From NCBI RefSeq assembly GCF_042242105.1, contig NC_092029.1:16416885-16480884 (forward strand): a stretch of 64,000 nt of DNA. The letters are read 5' to 3'. This document shows, one piece after another, positions 1 to 14,729 of the stretch (its first letter is position 1; each line of letters opens with the position of its first letter). Made by a program: the position numbers and the translations under genes. This DNA is from Pempheris klunzingeri (lineage: Eukaryota; Chordata; Actinopteri; Acropomatiformes; Pempheridae). The notes under the pieces are model-generated. The model was not told the origin of the DNA, did no database searches, and saw nothing but the letters and a program-made list of their open reading frames with translations.

Positions 1-404
1 AGGCCTGTCTCACAGCTCTGCCTCCAGCAGCTTCCCCTCCTCCTCCCTCCAAATGTGTTGACTTTACCCACTTCGTTTGGGAAGGAGGAAAAGAGAGCAG
101 TGGGCCAGGGGGCCTCCAGAGAGAGAGAAAGAGAGAGACATGACCCAGCCAAAGGCCTCAGTGAGGAAGCCTGAAAGGCCGGCTTCTGTTCCCTGAACCC
201 TCACCCTGACCGGAGAGGTACTGAGGGACAGAGGACAAGAGAGAAGAGATGGAATTTGATGGAAAATGGAAATTTAACTTTCCAGTGACAGACACAAATG
301 CTGTTACTGAGTTTCTTTTTCCTCGACTTTTTTGAGTCGTTGCATTTTAATATCAGTTAATCACAAGTTCTAATTAATCTATTATCAAGTGATTTTTTAT
401 TTTC
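1..404. other. No gene seen; left edge
   Basis: Mixed sequence with a short GA-rich tract around 115-145 and an AT-rich stretch after 320. No open frame, splice-bounded exon or RNA gene could be supported. Confidence 0.5.
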
Positions 405-625
405 TAGTGATCTGGGCGCAACGCAGCAAGCTATAAACACAATGTGGCATATAATCACCTTACAAAGTCGATACGGCTAAAATGCCAGAAAATATTTGCT
501 TAATCACACATTAGAATTCATGTCATGTTTACTGTCCTTTTAGCTCTGTTTTGGTCTCCACCATCTCCTGAGTGAAATATCTGAGTTTCCTCCACCAGGT
601 CTGTTGTTTTCTTTATCGGGACACT
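405..625 (+). repeat. Dispersed repeat family A, copy 1
   Basis: Shares ordered blocks with 10665-11010. A core reading roughly CAGCAAGCT-AAACACAA near 425 is followed by TCACCTTA about 30 bases later, and then by CTGTTTTGGTCTCC near 547. The same order and strand recur in copy 2, which shows a dispersed interspersed element rather than chance. I recognise this as a common percomorph repeat of uncertain class, probably a non-autonomous DNA element. No coding capacity remains. The ends are approximate. Confidence 0.55.
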
Positions 626-2621
626 TTAGAGTGTATTATCGATCTTACCCATAGACCACCACAGGCCACCTCTCATAGAGTTAAAGCGAGGATGTATTTA
701 ACTTGCTATCCATTTTTAATGTTTGTTTAAATTCAAGTCCGCTTAACTGGTTATTTTGCTAGATTACTGGTAATCCAGCACATAGCAGGGATTCCGTTGC
801 CATGGTTACCGGCTACCTTTTCCACTGATTTAGAAGCTTTTGTTATAGAATGTTAACAGACACCTGCCAGCCAATCAGAGAGGAGCATTTTCTGTGACCA
901 CTGAATGAGCTGTTGTGACACAATTAAGTTCTAAGTTCTTTGGTCATGACTGACGGTGTTCACCACAATATAGAGCACTGATGAACTGAAGCAACACTGG
1001 TTGGCAAGTCAACGTGATCTGCTTCTCTGAGACATTCTAATCATATTCCTCTTCGGCTTCTTAGAAAGATTTCTTACTTTTAAGTGAAGTGACACGTCTT
1101 CTTTGAACTCTTTCCTCTCGTGCGCTCGAGCCCATCTGGATAGCGCGGCAAGCACTGGCGCTGTTCCGTCATCGGCCTTATCAAAAAAGGAAAAATGATT
1201 GACACATCTAGATTATAAACAGTAATTAAATATTTAGGGGATTCTGTGTAGGTTTTGAAAATCCCTTTCTTTGGTGCCACCTAGTGGTAGTATCACACTT
1301 AACACACTTCACACACAAGCATGTCTGCACTGTTGGGTGTTTCTTTCTACAAACAAAAACTTGGCATCAGAGTCATTTAATAAAACACACGATAACCACA
1401 TTTGAATTCTACACACAGTAACTTTAAATAACTATTTACTCTGTTCATTTAAACATATAACTCCGATATAGCTCTCCCAGCACTGGTCCTTCATTGTGTA
1501 GAGCCCAGTGTTTGAGTCTGTCACGTTTGTTTTTCTTCTCTCTAAGCTGACCACCTCCGAAGTCTGTTTTCAGAGCTGCAGGGGTTGAGTGTGCATGTGA
1601 CATATACACACTAACACACACTGGAGGGGTCTGTGTTTTGGAGGTGTAAATTAGCAGAGTACAGATGAGTGAGGTGAGTTGGTGCGTCTGTATGCTGGCT
1701 ACCAGCAGGCTTTTCCTTTTGTTATTCGACATCATTCGGCAGCTTACCGCACCCTGGCGTAAGGTCGTCTTTTACTGTGAATATAAACAGTAAAGTGCAC
1801 GTGAATACACTCCGCGCACTTCTTAAACAAAGTTCATTACACACATCACAGTGCCAAGTGTGATACTTTGCTATCCAAAACTGTTTACAATAAATCTGCA
1901 CAGTTTTATGTTACATTTTACATGCTAGTGACAACAGTGGTATGCAGGTTATTCGTTTTTTGTTTCTGCTTCAACAGCCATGGCTGAACAGACAACGGAA
2001 AGAGATGTCGCAGCACTGGATATGCTGTGGAGTGCAGGAAAATAAGGAATGAGATCTTGGCTGCAAAGATGGAGACACAATATTAGATTATGCAGTTAGT
2101 CACTGTAAGAATTATGGAAATTAGTCTGAAACATGATCTCTCTCCTGCTCTTTATATAAAATCAAATGCAGTAAGACACACGTGCTGGGTATGAATCATC
2201 TTCTCTCACATTTCCCTCTGGATCTCTTACACACAAATGTATTATATGCGTAATGTGTGTCCTAACACCTACACAATACTAAAACGCACAAATCAGAGGC
2301 TGTGTCTCACTGTGTTGGAGCAGGGAGAGGCTCTCCCTCACTGAATTAGGAGGGCCGTCTGCTGATGACAGCACCTCAGGGAACAGAGAGCAGGACCAGC
2401 CAGACACACTGTTATCACTGTCAGTCTCCTCTCCATGGATGAGACAGCAACCAAACAGGAAATCTTTCAACACTCAGAGAGGAGGAGAGAGCTGGAGCAG
2501 GAGGAGGGAGGAAGATAAAGTAGCAATAAGAGAGGAGCTCAAAGAAGAATCTGTTCATTGGTTTGAGTCTCGTGCTTCATTGTTTTGGTAGGGTATATAT
2601 GAAAACACTGTGTGCGTGCAG

Positions 2622-2624
<3 letters not shown>
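626..2624. other. Gene-free interval
   Basis: No exon or RNA gene recognised on either strand. Short open frames here, including a 96-codon one on the minus strand near 1445-1735, lack similarity I recognise and have no convincing splice or start context. Confidence 0.5.

Positions 2625-2711
<87 letters not shown>
2625..2711. repeat. (GT)n microsatellite, about 43 units
   Basis: Uninterrupted TG dinucleotides for about 87 bases. The Val-Cys and Thr-His open frames read across it are artefacts of the repeat. Confidence 0.98.
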
Positions 2712-2712
<1 letters not shown>

Positions 2713-5700
2713 TTTGTCCATTTGTGCACATCTGTCACTGCAGAAAGTCACAGAGGCAGGTATGACAGGCCAGTACTCCTCCTCCATCCTCAGCACAGCA
2801 CCGCTCTGTCAGGAGCCAAACCCTAAAAACCACAGCCTCATTAAAAGTTATATAACTGCTCAACAGATGCTCTCTGTGACAGTCCTTTTACCGAGTTCTC
2901 CTGCTTCTCCAGCAGACACTGATGGATGTCCCTGGAGCGGCCCGATCATGTGACCAGCTCATGGTCGAGCACATGTGGGGAATTCACCTAAAACCTGGTG
3001 CGTCACTTTAACCACTCCACGTTTTCTACACAGCCGCCTTCATGCGAGCAAATCTGCACACTGCAACTTTGAATGCCTAGGGATTACAATATCTTTAATA
3101 CATGCCTGAAATGATTATCAGATGGCACGCCAAATGATACCTGATACTGAGCAGCTGAGGTGTGTCAAGCCCTTCCTGTCACATTGAGGGAAATGAGCCT
3201 TCTAAGCACTGAGCAGTAGCTGCAGATATCATCCCAGTCTGTAGCAAAAAAAAAAATACAAGGTGGCAGGCTGGTTTGGTTTTAGGTTTGCACACCTGCA
3301 GATGTAACCAGTGATAGGTAAACAAAAGTACTCAGGACTCAAGTTAATGTAAAGAAGTAAAAAACTACTCAAGTGGTGAGTAACTTTATTAGATGCAATT
3401 TGTTACATCAATGAAGGCCAATAACAGGTCCTCAGCAGGTAATAGTGTCATTAAAGTGCCATATTCAACACCAGACAACTGACAAAATACGCACTGTTAA
3501 GCTACTGTTTAATTTCTTAAAGCAGAACAACAAGAAAATGTGTGTATTTGCATCCAGTGACCCTTCACTTTTCCAAAGTAACACATGGGAGCTTTACGTT
3601 GCTCTTGTGAAGCTGCAACCTTTATTACATTTACTGCTAAACTTGTGCACAGCTCCACTCGCATTCATCTGCCACTTCATCTTCCCCCCTGCGCTCCCTC
3701 CCTCTCTCGCTCGCTCCACCACACACTCGCCACTCACCCCTTACACTTGGGTGTAATGGAGTAGTACATATATTTTATCGCAAATATATTCAAGGATGAG
3801 CAAAAAGTATTCTGTAAAACAACAACTCTCAGAAGAAAACATTAAGAAAGTTAAATTTAACGTAACTACTCGCCACCGGATGTTACCCAGTAACAGCTGA
3901 TGTGACCTTCATCTTCATTTGCACTCTTTTGTTTGTCTGAAAACACTACCTGTATTATTTAGTGAAATGAAAACCAAAACAGCGTTCTGATATAAAAACA
4001 GTTTCTACAGCCGTTTCAGTAAAGCTGGAGCCCCCACGGCTGAGTCGTGGCAGCTGAGAAGAAGGCTGCTGTTCCTCTGATGACCACAGATTTTCCTGAA
4101 GGTAAGAAAAAGTCTCCAATGGATGGCCGCTTTGGAAAATGTTTTTCTTTCTGCAAGGGTCTAATGGTTAGTTTAACTTTGCCACACGAATAAAAGATGT
4201 CCATGATTTATTAAGGAGGTTTTGGCTCAGGCTCAGAATCCTTGGACCACCTCACTGAGGCTGGTGCACATCCTGGCTGAGCGCTCAGCGGGAGAGTGGC
4301 TGGTTGCTGATTGCATGCTTTTTCCTCTTTTCCCGAAGGCAGACTCTAGCTCCAAGATCATGAGATTCAGAAATTCAAAATAAACTTTCAGATATCACAG
4401 ACTTGTCCACGTATTTGATAAGTATCACAAAAACATAATATTTTGTGTTGTTTGCACCTGCACATCTTGCCAATCCAATTAGCTAGACCTCTCCTTTAAG
4501 TCGTCTATCAGTTGCCCGCTGTGGCAGTGTGAATGCCCATATGACCACAGCGTGAGACGTGTGTGTGTCCCCGGGTGAGCGTGCATGTGCACTGCATGTG
4601 ATTCTTTGCACCAAGCACAGGTGGATAATGTTCAGTCTTGGAAGGATATAGCTGTGTTTGTCAGAGCAGGAAAGGTAGATCTGACCACAAGGTCACCAGA
4701 CGGGCCTTTCCTCTGAGGAGTCCAGCTTGAAAAAAGAAATATGCAGAGGCCCGGGCCCCCCTGTTTCTGTAGCCCTGGAGCATATCTGGTGGTAAAGGGG
4801 GTGGTGATGGGGTATGTGAGGGAGTATCGGACCATAGCTGAGCGGTCCAGACAGAGAGGGGCATTGTACGAGAGGACTCACACAAACCCACACCATCCGA
4901 CACCCTCCCCCCCCCACACACCCCCTACTGTACCTCAACGTCTGGCTTCTCTTCATTACACAAGATAACATTAATTCAATATTAAATAAACTTGGAAATG
5001 AGGCCTCGTTTGAAGCTTTCCTCCGTCTTCCTTCTCCGTTTTCCTTCATATTCAACCCTGTATCTTCAACACACCTCCCCCGTATGCCATCTGTAACTTT
5101 ACCCTTTACATTTGCCTTGGATCCACCTCCCTGTCTGTAATACTTAACTCACCCCCTCTCCTCCATTTAAACAAACAGCTGCTTCCCCAGACCGCTGACC
5201 TGACTGAGTGACACTATGGTTTGACTGTAACCGATCACTTTAATTGGTTTTGGAAAGATTTCCTTTCCTGTTTTGGAACACCTGAGTGGTGAAAGAGTGA
5301 TCCACAGTTCAGACAGACTCCTTAGCTAGTGGAAGAAAACTGAGCACTTTAACTATTTGTTCATTTCCATCAGGGATCATTGAATTTGGACAGTTGGGCT
5401 TTGATTCTCGGAAATTCAATATTTAGAATTTACGCGGCCCTTTGCAACACTGGGGTAGAGACAGAGAGCCTTGCCTGCAAATTTTATATGCAGAAGCTCA
5501 GCTGCCAGATGATGCAAGATGGCGATCGCAAGCCAGTGACAAAACCATCTGGCTGATCCCGACAACATTACGTCACATCGCCTGGCAATCTGAGGACCAG
5601 CTCGTGATACTCGGGGAATCAAAGAGAAGCGATTTAAAATGTCATGGCAAAGCTCTCAGCCATGAGCTTAGCTTTCCGGGTACTAGTCATTTAATTCAAC

Positions 5701-7179
5701 CAATATTGAAATTATCACGTGAACTTGGCCACCGCTGCTTGTTTTCCACAACAGCTGTTAGCTAAAAAAATACGAAACAAAAAGAAAATCAATTAAAGAA
5801 AATTTTTTAAAAAACCATACACGTATTTGCAATATATTTATTCCTTTCATTCTGATGCAGATGAAATATTTTCCAACCTGTCAGCTGTGGTGAGCTTCTG
5901 GCAGACATGATTGGATCATCGCGCAATCGTATGAACAGGTATCAAGAACTTTTTCAAGCCCCCTGCCATTTAATCGATTTGTTTTTTACTCTCTCACACA
6001 TACAAGTGCACTCGTTGCTCTTATTTTGCTCCGTTTTACTACCTACTTTGCCAAAAAGAGCTTTTTGTTCATGAAAGAAAGCAAAAATGATGAAAACCAC
6101 ATTTGATCTGGGAGGCCGGAGGCTTGGAGACAGATGAGGTTTGCTCAGGTCTCAGAGAGATGTCTGACTTAGGTTTGGTGCGGAGTAACACAATGTCTGA
6201 ATAATAATTCCTGCTGTGGGGTTGCAAAATCAACTTCGAGTGAGAAATACACTCAGGAATCCAAGAACAATTTTAGCGCAGCTTCGGAAATCACTCTGTA
6301 AACAGGAAAGGCTTGAGAGTTTTACAGATTTAATAACCAAAAAAATTTATAAATATAGCATCTAATTATATTCATATAATAACTACGAATGCATCGACTA
6401 TACTTAGGACTTCTGATCTATATTCATCCTTTTGGTTGTTTCTGTCGACTGTAAACACTGTGGCCTGACCACCATGACTCAGCCCGGACAGTCACCGCTC
6501 ACATTTCCTCGTAAAAAACAGACTGTGAACATCCTCTATAAACTCTCGAGTAGATGGAGTGAAAATATGTCAGATTTTCCACAATATCCTCCTTCTCAGT
6601 TTTCAGACTGTTTCAGGGTGGGTAACTGCTACAAGCTGTGGGATTCAGTGAGGAGGAATGCTGAGGCCTTCCCAGCAGTCTCTCTGCCTATGCCTTTCTA
6701 TTTACATAAAACAATATTTGAATTAGAAAATGTCAAATAAAGCAAATGAATGATGTATGCTAATTCAGCATAAACGGCTGTTTTTTAACGATGCTATTAA
6801 TTTATAACCAAACTCGGCTTTAGGAAGTCACTACGTTTAATTCTGTTTAGTAGGAGGTGCTATGTAATGTGTGGTCAAAAGAGGCGGCAAAGGAAAACAC
6901 CTGCATGTATGCCCAATTTTTGATTGATATGTGTAAAATAAAACTTAACCGCTGTAAAGTAACAAGAAAAATATGAGTACTGAATGCTGCTTCTGGTGCA
7001 AATGGCACAAAAATAACATTTTCACCCTCACGGAACAAGAAAAGTTAGAAAAGTAGAATGTATTTGCGCTGAGAGTTTACAGGCCCGGATGAATGACGAT
7101 GATTCTGTGTTCCATGATGCCAGGGTGGATGCTACGAAATGCTGTATATTGTATATGTAGCATTAACCAAGCAGGAGGT
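2712..7179. other. Gene-free interval with possible repeat fragments
   Basis: Contains A-runs and a C-rich run near 4907. AT-rich stretches alternate with moderately GC-rich ones (4700-4930, 5440-5650). A block near 3320-3400 with ACTCAAG-type words may be a decayed relative of repeat family D (49505-50105). No exon could be recognised. The longest frames (107-120 codons near 4693-5055 and 5442-5765) have no recognisable domain. Confidence 0.45.
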
Positions 7180-7665
7180 TCATGGGATGGCAGTGCTGGT
7201 CTGGCGCTGGTCAGTCCACCACAACTATTGGATGAGTTGCCATTCAATTTTGTACAGACATTCATGGTCCCCAGTGGATGAACCCTAATGACTTTGGATG
7301 TTCCCTGACTTCTCCTCAGGCACCACCATGAGGTTGATATTTGTGGCTTTGAGTGAAATGTCTCAACAACTGATCGCCGATGCAATTTGATGCAGATGCA
7401 GGATCAGGATTATCAGAATTATTGGTGATCCCTTCACTTTCCATACAGCGCCATCATCAGGTCAGGATTTGACTATAATATAACCGAATAGCTGCAAAAT
7501 TAATGGCATTTCCATCAGCCTCAGCTGTACTTAGTGCTAAATAGCAAATGTCAGCATGCTAACACATTTAATTAAGATTGTGAGCATGACAAATACTATA
7601 CCTGCTAACCATGAACATTGTCATTGTGAGCATGCTGGTGGCGGTGGTGCTGGCATCTTGTCCTG
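7180..7665 (+). repeat. Dispersed repeat family B, copy 1
   Basis: Begins with a block containing CAGTCCACCAC and TATTGGATG. It then has GTCTCAACAACTGAT near 7360, CATCATCAGGTCA near 7452, TAGCAAATG-CAGCATG near 7543 and GAACATTGTCATTGTGAGC near 7612. The same ordered blocks occur at 21385-21765 (same strand) and, inverted, at 19255-19625. This is a widespread percomorph interspersed repeat, probably a non-autonomous DNA element. Copies are clearly diverged, so the insertions are old. Confidence 0.65.
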
Positions 7666-10664
7666 GCCTGCTGATCAATACTTCCCTTTATGTATGTGAT
7701 ATATCAGCAACATATCAGTAGATTTTCATTTTTTAACATAAACAAGCCTACATGTACGCTGATACCTGTATACATGTGATAAGCAAATATTGAGCATTTA
7801 TTTGAGGATTTAAGCATGCAAGCTGTGAAAAACATGATTTTCTGATAGCAAGTCTCAGTTCATGTTTGTCTTTTTACCTGTGTTCCCAAGCCAGCGACAA
7901 AATAACTTTATTTAATTACATCCATGTTCAACTTCATGAATGGATGCAGTCACTGGAGTGCAGTGCAAACCACTAAACAAGAGTGTTTACACAAGGGAAA
8001 GCATCATGTCCGTGTGATCATCCAGGAGTTTTAAGTGCCTCTTTGATGAATCGGTTGTGCAACATTTGCAGATGCAGGTTGGATCTCTGATGGATGGTAA
8101 ACAGCAAAAACTGGCAAATAAGCAAAGCTTTGAGTTGATTCAGGCACAGACAGGGAAGATTAGAACTGCAGACAGAAAGAGATTAGCCGAGATGTCGTCT
8201 CAAAAGGCCTCTTCAGTGGCGCAGGGGCCCGGGCTCCTTCATGTGCTCCATATGAAGATCAGTCAATGTTTGGCTGAGAGGGTAACATGCTACTTTTAAA
8301 CAAAGTGAGCTAAATGTAATACTGTGCTGTTTTTTTGTTAAAGTCAACAACATATTTTTTTTTAAATTCTCATTAAACAGGTTTGGGGATGTTTTAGAAA
8401 TGTATTTATATATATATATATATGACTGTACATCAGTCATTCTTATAATCAGACTAATTTGCCATTTTGTTTAATTTTATTCAATCAGCCTGACAATAGG
8501 ACCATATTGTGTCTGCACTGCAAGAACTGTGAACAATCATAGCTCTTAGAACCGCATTTTGTGAAATAATTTTAATTCTTCAGAATAACTAAGACAAGAG
8601 GAACCCTGAGTGATGAAAGTGTACAGTGATTGGTCAGAGATTGGTCATTAATCTAGTCTCTCAGCTTGTAAGCTTGAGTGAACAGGGAAAATTAACAACA
8701 GTGAAGTCCAGACTTTACTGAGCGTGTATGCAGGTATTGAAGGTATAAAAACACCTACGGTTGCTTTGTTTTGCACTAACCGATCAGTAGCATCTGATGC
8801 ATCTATCCCACTGGTGTAAGTTTCAGTCAGGATGGAAGCTGCGGTAGCGACCATTTGGAACAGTTTCCACAACGATTGAAGAATTGTTGACCTCATCCAT
8901 AATTTTTCTGTTCCTGTTTATCGTGGATGCAGCAAGGAAGCAGACTTGCTATGTAGGAAGATGGCGTACCCATTCTTAACTCCACTCAAAGCACGGATTG
9001 GGCAGTCAGAAACAGTGGTTACAGGGAGAACACCAGACCTGTTTGAATCGCTGTTCAAATCAGAAATGTCAGAGGTCAGGAACCGGGATAGTTTCCACTT
9101 TGTGTTGGGAACAAATCCTTACTCCTCAGCTGCCAGGTGACTCCACCTGCCCCGCCTTCACATCTCCAGCATCACATGGCCTCCGGACTGTCACCGTCGT
9201 CAGTTACATCATGTTTAATCATCAAAAAGGTCGAACTTTCATCGGCTCCTGGTCATGAGTTGATAACATGTACAGTGTATGCCACATTCCTTTGGGCCTT
9301 ACCTGGGTAATGTGATCCGCTGACTCCAAAGATCCCGGCTCCATGAATGTCACTGATTAAGTCATGTGTGTTTTCAACCCAAAGACCCATGGGGGCGAGA
9401 GTAACATGAGATCTGCCCTGCTGATTAGAGCCACGATAACTCACTCTGAGCCCATTCCCCAGTATTTTAAGAGCTTATCAGCAGAACGCTGTTATCTTCA
9501 TGGTCAGGACAGTAATTGTTAGGCTGTCGTGCTGTTATTACGTAGTTTGTCTAAGTATATTTAGTATCCATGAGCGACAACTGTGGTCTTGCATGTACAC
9601 GTGTCTTTCTTTGCACATGCAGGTTTGTAGCATCGAGCTGAGGCAACAATACGGAACTGTCAGCGCGCACAATCATACTGTCAGTCAGTCTTAGGCCAGT
9701 TAAGGAAAGATTATAATTATTGTAATTAAGGGATGGACTCACAAAGATAGATGATTGCATAGGGAGGAATTTGGAGGCTGTCAACAAGCTCTTGCACTTG
9801 TTTACTGGTGACTAAAGAAACCAAGTCATCATGATACACTTGTAACACTGCTGGGAGAGATCCATCTTTAGTTTATTCAATATTCATTCAGGTCCAATGA
9901 GTCTTTGCAAATGCATGGCACACTTTCACACTACAAGTGCTATGAAAACTCTGAATATTCAACGAGACCACAAATAATTTTGGTGATTATGTAAGCACTG
10001 GCTGTCCAGGCAAAAATAAGTCCCGGAGTGTTTAAAGAAAGCATTCCACCAGGCTCCAGAAAGTTGTTAATAATCACATTTAAGCGATGTATCAACCACA
10101 TAGCAGGGGCTGCAGCCTTTCAACAAGCCCACGTCTGGACACCCATTCTTCTCATGCTTGGGATAGTTCGGTAATTCACGGCATTAATGGACAGAACGTA
10201 ACAGGGGGTACAGCGGGGTCCAGAGGGCAGGAATTTGCTGGTGTTTAAGTCTCATGACCTGAGATACTCTTGCAATAATAACAGAGTGAAAGGCTTACTG
10301 ACTAATCAGGGCCAGCAGGAATGTAGGACAGCTGAAGTGTGAGGAGAAGGGGAAAGTGTGGGCTGGCCCGCTGAGAAGAAGTAAATGTGTTAAACTTCAA
10401 GATGGAGGCAGCCGTAGTGAAGAGGATGACTCATTAATCTTGTCTCTCAAAATCAAAGCTGTGTGTTTAGACTGTGTAAATCAGGTTGTGTTATCAAAAC
10501 CATATTTTCTATAGTTAATGGTGACATTTTTTTTTTGTGTTTTATCTTTTTGATACTACATTCATCTTAAAATAGTTGGGTAGCACTTAAACATCATAAA
10601 TCAACTCTTTGTAATGTATGAACACTTTGAATTCACACTGTTTATTAAAGCAGCAGCATTAGTT
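7666..10664. other. Gene-free interval
   Basis: No recognised exon or RNA gene. A short (AT)n tract lies at about 8407-8423. Several 60-86 codon frames cluster around 8650-9440 but none has recognisable protein features. Confidence 0.5.
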
Positions 10665-11010
10665 GACTTTTTGGCCACTTGGGGGCAGCACAGCAAGCTG
10701 CAAACACAACGCTGACATATTCTCACCTTATGAAGTTAGTATGGAAAACGTGTTGGCAAAGAGCTGCCTATTTACATGTCCAGCAGACTCCCTCGTATTT
10801 CTGTTTTGGTCTCCCACTCTTGAGGGATTTGTCTCTAGCTGCTAAATGCTTCACTTTTTTTTGACCAGATTGTCACCAACTTTGTCTGTTTGCCGATTAT
10901 TGCAAGGCAGGTAGTGTGCAATCTGTTTATGGAAGCTTTTTTTTTTCCTGAAAGCAGCTGTTTACTTCGAGCTGTAAAGACAAAACAATGAGCTGAAACT
11001 TATGAAAATG
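10665..11010 (+). repeat. Dispersed repeat family A, copy 2
   Basis: Second copy of the element at 405-625, in the same orientation. It has CAGCAAGCT-CAAACACAA near 10690, TCACCTTATGAAG near 10721, a segment ending in CCAGCAGACTC near 10780 and CTGTTTTGGTCTCCCA near 10802. It appears longer than copy 1. Boundaries are approximate. Confidence 0.55.
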
Positions 11011-14000
11011 CTCCAGAGAGCTGAGGGAACTGCACAGTTGGTGAACTTTTTCTGTGGGTTGGTAAAGTTCTCAGAAAAATTCAGATTTTTGAAATGTCAG
11101 TCTGATTGATTGAACAAAAAAATATATATATTGTAATGCAAAATGTCTGCAGTTTAACTAGTTGAGATAAACTGGCAGGATGTGGCAGGATGTGTGAAAA
11201 CACATGCTGACAAACCCACACATGCTGTAGGTGGTCTGTTTTTCTCCTCGGGTTTCTGGAGAGAAATTAACTTCTGCAACAGTTCAAAGAGTTGGATGTT
11301 TGTTATTCTATACTGGGTCACCAACACTGTGTGAAAACTTGTCCCAGTATATGAAACCTGACTTTAGGCATCAGGACGGGAGGTCTTCCCATTGGGCAAT
11401 CTGGATCCCCCACCCGGCCCGTAGTTGCCCTCAGTGTGTTCCCACCAATCCCAGTCACCTGATAATTTGACATTAAATAAGAGATTCCATATAATGCAAC
11501 ATATAATGACCAAAACATGCCATATACTGTAGCTTTTTTCATAGATGAAATATCTGCTGAATGTATTTTAATACAGGTTTCTCAGCATTTTGTTGTTTGC
11601 CAACACTGAGGCTACAATTGCTGCTTAAAACCCTTGAAATGCTTCAACGCAGACATTTTCTTTTGGTTTTACATTGAGATTTGGCACTGCAGGGCACTGA
11701 AGCAGGAATCATCCAAAATGTGTGAATGGTGATGCAGCATCAAGCCATCAGAAATTACTCCAGATGTTTATGTGAAAGGGTCTGCACTTCGTATTTCAGC
11801 TTCCGGGAGCATAGTGAGGTGTACAAAGGCCCAAAAAGCATTGTTTTCCACAAACTTTGCAAAAAAAAAAAAAGTGTCTGTTAAACTTTGAAAACATTTT
11901 TTGATGGTAATAAACACCTTAAAATGTGGTTTTCAGTTCTCAAATTTGGATCCATTCAGTCCAATAATATACGGGAAGTTTGGAGAAGCTGTCTGATTGA
12001 ATTAATTTATCCCATTCATGAGTGCAGTGAAGCAACGTGAAGAAGTCTCAGGCACACATGCTCTCAACTAGAGGCATTGGTATAGATCCAGTTGTCCTTT
12101 CTATGGGCCGTCTATGACAGAAGTGTCTGGCAACATCACATGATTGTCTTGTCTGTGTCCTCATCGGGTCGTTTCGCCATGAGGAATCCAGCAGAAACTT
12201 GGCATTCTGCTTGTTAAGGAACAGCCAGGTGCTTTCACTACCTCAGCCCGACTCTCTCTGACCTTTCCACCCTGCGGGACAGGAGCTCGGCATGCTGCAG
12301 AGAACGTGATCAGCAAGTGTTTTTTCCCTCTCTTCACATGGCCGCGTGTTGATGTGCAGAGTGTTATTCCAACAGCACAGAGAGCCGCCGGCGGGTTTCT
12401 CACATCTGCTCAGCATGTTGCTGTGTGTTCACTTCCAGCAGGAGGCTGGGCTGTCGTCTCACCAGTAGCTGGTGGTGATGGCTTGCAGAGGAGAACCAGT
12501 GTAACGTGCTGGCGACCTGGTCAGCTGGAGAGGACATGGTGGGCCCACACATGTTTAAATATTTTGTCTATTTTTCATCCACACACACAACTCGGCTGGA
12601 CACGCCATCCAACAGAAGTCTGTTCCTGATATTTCTTTGTGGCTCATTGACAGAGCTGTTTAGTTCTGCATGGGAAGTGGTAGCGTGCTCGGATAGCTGT
12701 ATTGACTGAGTGTGCCCCCTGTCCCCTCAGCTGTTTATTCCCTTCGTGTTCTCCTTTTGGTTCAAATTGTACTCAGATATTTTTTCGTTAAGTGGTCCGT
12801 GATTCATGCTCCCTCCAGGTGTGTCCAATTAACCCTCATCGAGAATTGAAGGGTGAGTGAGAGAGCAGTGGAAATCTTGTTATAGTTCAGCTGTGGCACT
12901 GTGGTACAGTGGGGGAGATCACGGCAGCGAGGAGGAGGAAGAGGAAGAAGCCGGATGCTGGAATGTTTGTGGGTTTTCATCCATCAAACAATTTTGGAGC
13001 CTCTAACGACACACAGATTATATGCAGGTTAGATTTAGTGCAAGGGCAGAATTTTAAAAGTGTTTTACTGACAGGTGTTGGAGACTTTAAAGGGACAGTT
13101 CCTCTAAAAGTACAATAAAACATTGTTTGTCTTACCTGGAATGCTGGTGAAGATACAGCTGAAACAATTTGTCAGTTTATAAGTGGTTTAACCCAGAGAA
13201 AATAGTAGATTAGCCATTAAATTGTAATTAATCATGGAGAAATAATTTCTCCTCAGACGTGAGAATTTACTTTTTTCTGTATTTAATATAATTTAAAACT
13301 GATTATAGTCAAATAAAACAAGCACTTTGCAGCAGTCACTTGAAAAATATGCCTCAAAATGAGCTATTACCAGTTGTGCTCAAAGTGCCAAAAAGACCGC
13401 ATCTGGAAAAACAGAATTTTGGCAACTTTTTATTCAATATTCACTCAGAGATCTAATGTTAAATAAAGCATGCTGAGTGCAGGAAAGAACTGAGGCACAA
13501 TATTCAATATTCACTTTCTGTTTTTGCTGTGTTTTGTTTTTAACCTCAGATTTTTCAGTGATACATGAATTCATAAGATTTTAGTTTTGCAGTGTGGTAT
13601 TAAATGATATTATGTTGTACGTGGTCAGGAGTGTTTCTGTTACCGGTTTCTTTCAGTTTTTGTTGAATTTGCAAAATATGTCATCAGCACTGATGTTTCA
13701 CTGGCACTGACTGTAAAGTTCCATTTCACTCTTTTTCTGTTTTGCTATCAAAGCAGCGTGAAATGTAATGGATAAGTGAGCATCACTCAATATCAAGCGA
13801 AGCCACAGGGTGTTAAGAGTGAGGTGTGTACTGTCTGACTTTTACTGATCGACTGGTCCATCTCTTCTGCCTGAAATAAAGCCACAGTTGATATTATTAA
13901 CAGAAGACACTTCTTTTCATGTGAATGCGCATAGCTCCGGTTTTACGGCTTAAAGAAGAACAAGAAAATTGTGTAACATCACATCTTGAAGGTATAAAAG

Positions 14001-14729
14001 ATCTTTGAGGATATTCCCCAGACCCCCAAAAGGCTCCATTGCTCCTTAGCAGTAAAGTGAGCTGATTAGGAATGCTAGAATATGATCCACACATGTGTGT
14101 TTTCTTGTGTCTTTGTGGGAAATGATTCCCCATCAGGCTGAAGCGTTGACAGACTGGTTGCTGACTGGCAGGGCAGCACCTGTATCAGCCTGCGTTGGCT
14201 CTAGTTGGTACTTCAGTGTTGTACCCAGTGTTGAGATTAGCAACCGAACGCACAGATGGTATCACCCTCCAGAGACCCGGTGGAGCTGTCAGACATGGCA
14301 CGTACCACTAGTGGGGGAGACATCTAGAAAGTAGCCAAATGGAAACTTGTTCCAACTGGCTTGCAAACACGGTTGGGCCACATGGGGAGGGGTGTAGTGT
14401 TTCATGGAGGTGAGACCCCTGACTGTACCGGCCCCTGTTTAAAACACTTAAAGCCACTCACACATGAATCTCCTTTATTACTTAAACATACCTCCGCTCA
14501 AAGCAAATCATCCAGCTGTACATGACTGTTGTGTGCAACATGTGTAAATTCTGTATTTTGTTGAGAATACATGGCTGGACACACACTCACAAACATACAC
14601 ATGTACATCAGTGCATAAAATGTATTTTGTTTCTGGTTTCTTTCGCTTTTAAATACAAGAATTGTGTTCTAGTTATTGAGTCATTCCTGTGTGTGGCCAT
14701 CTGTAACTGTATCCCTTTGGGGCCGCAAA
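11011..14729. other. Gene-free interval
   Basis: Nothing coding recognised. The segment 12150-12620 is GC-richer with overlapping frames on both strands (80-107 codons), but no domain or splice-framed exon is apparent. Words resembling repeat family C (attaatc/attgtaattaatc) occur near 13150-13260, suggesting a decayed copy. Confidence 0.45.

Noticed and set aside
2539..2953. Val-Cys and Thr-His repeat peptides
   Set aside because: Direct translation of the GT/CA microsatellite. The same applies at 60065-60435 and 23193-23444.
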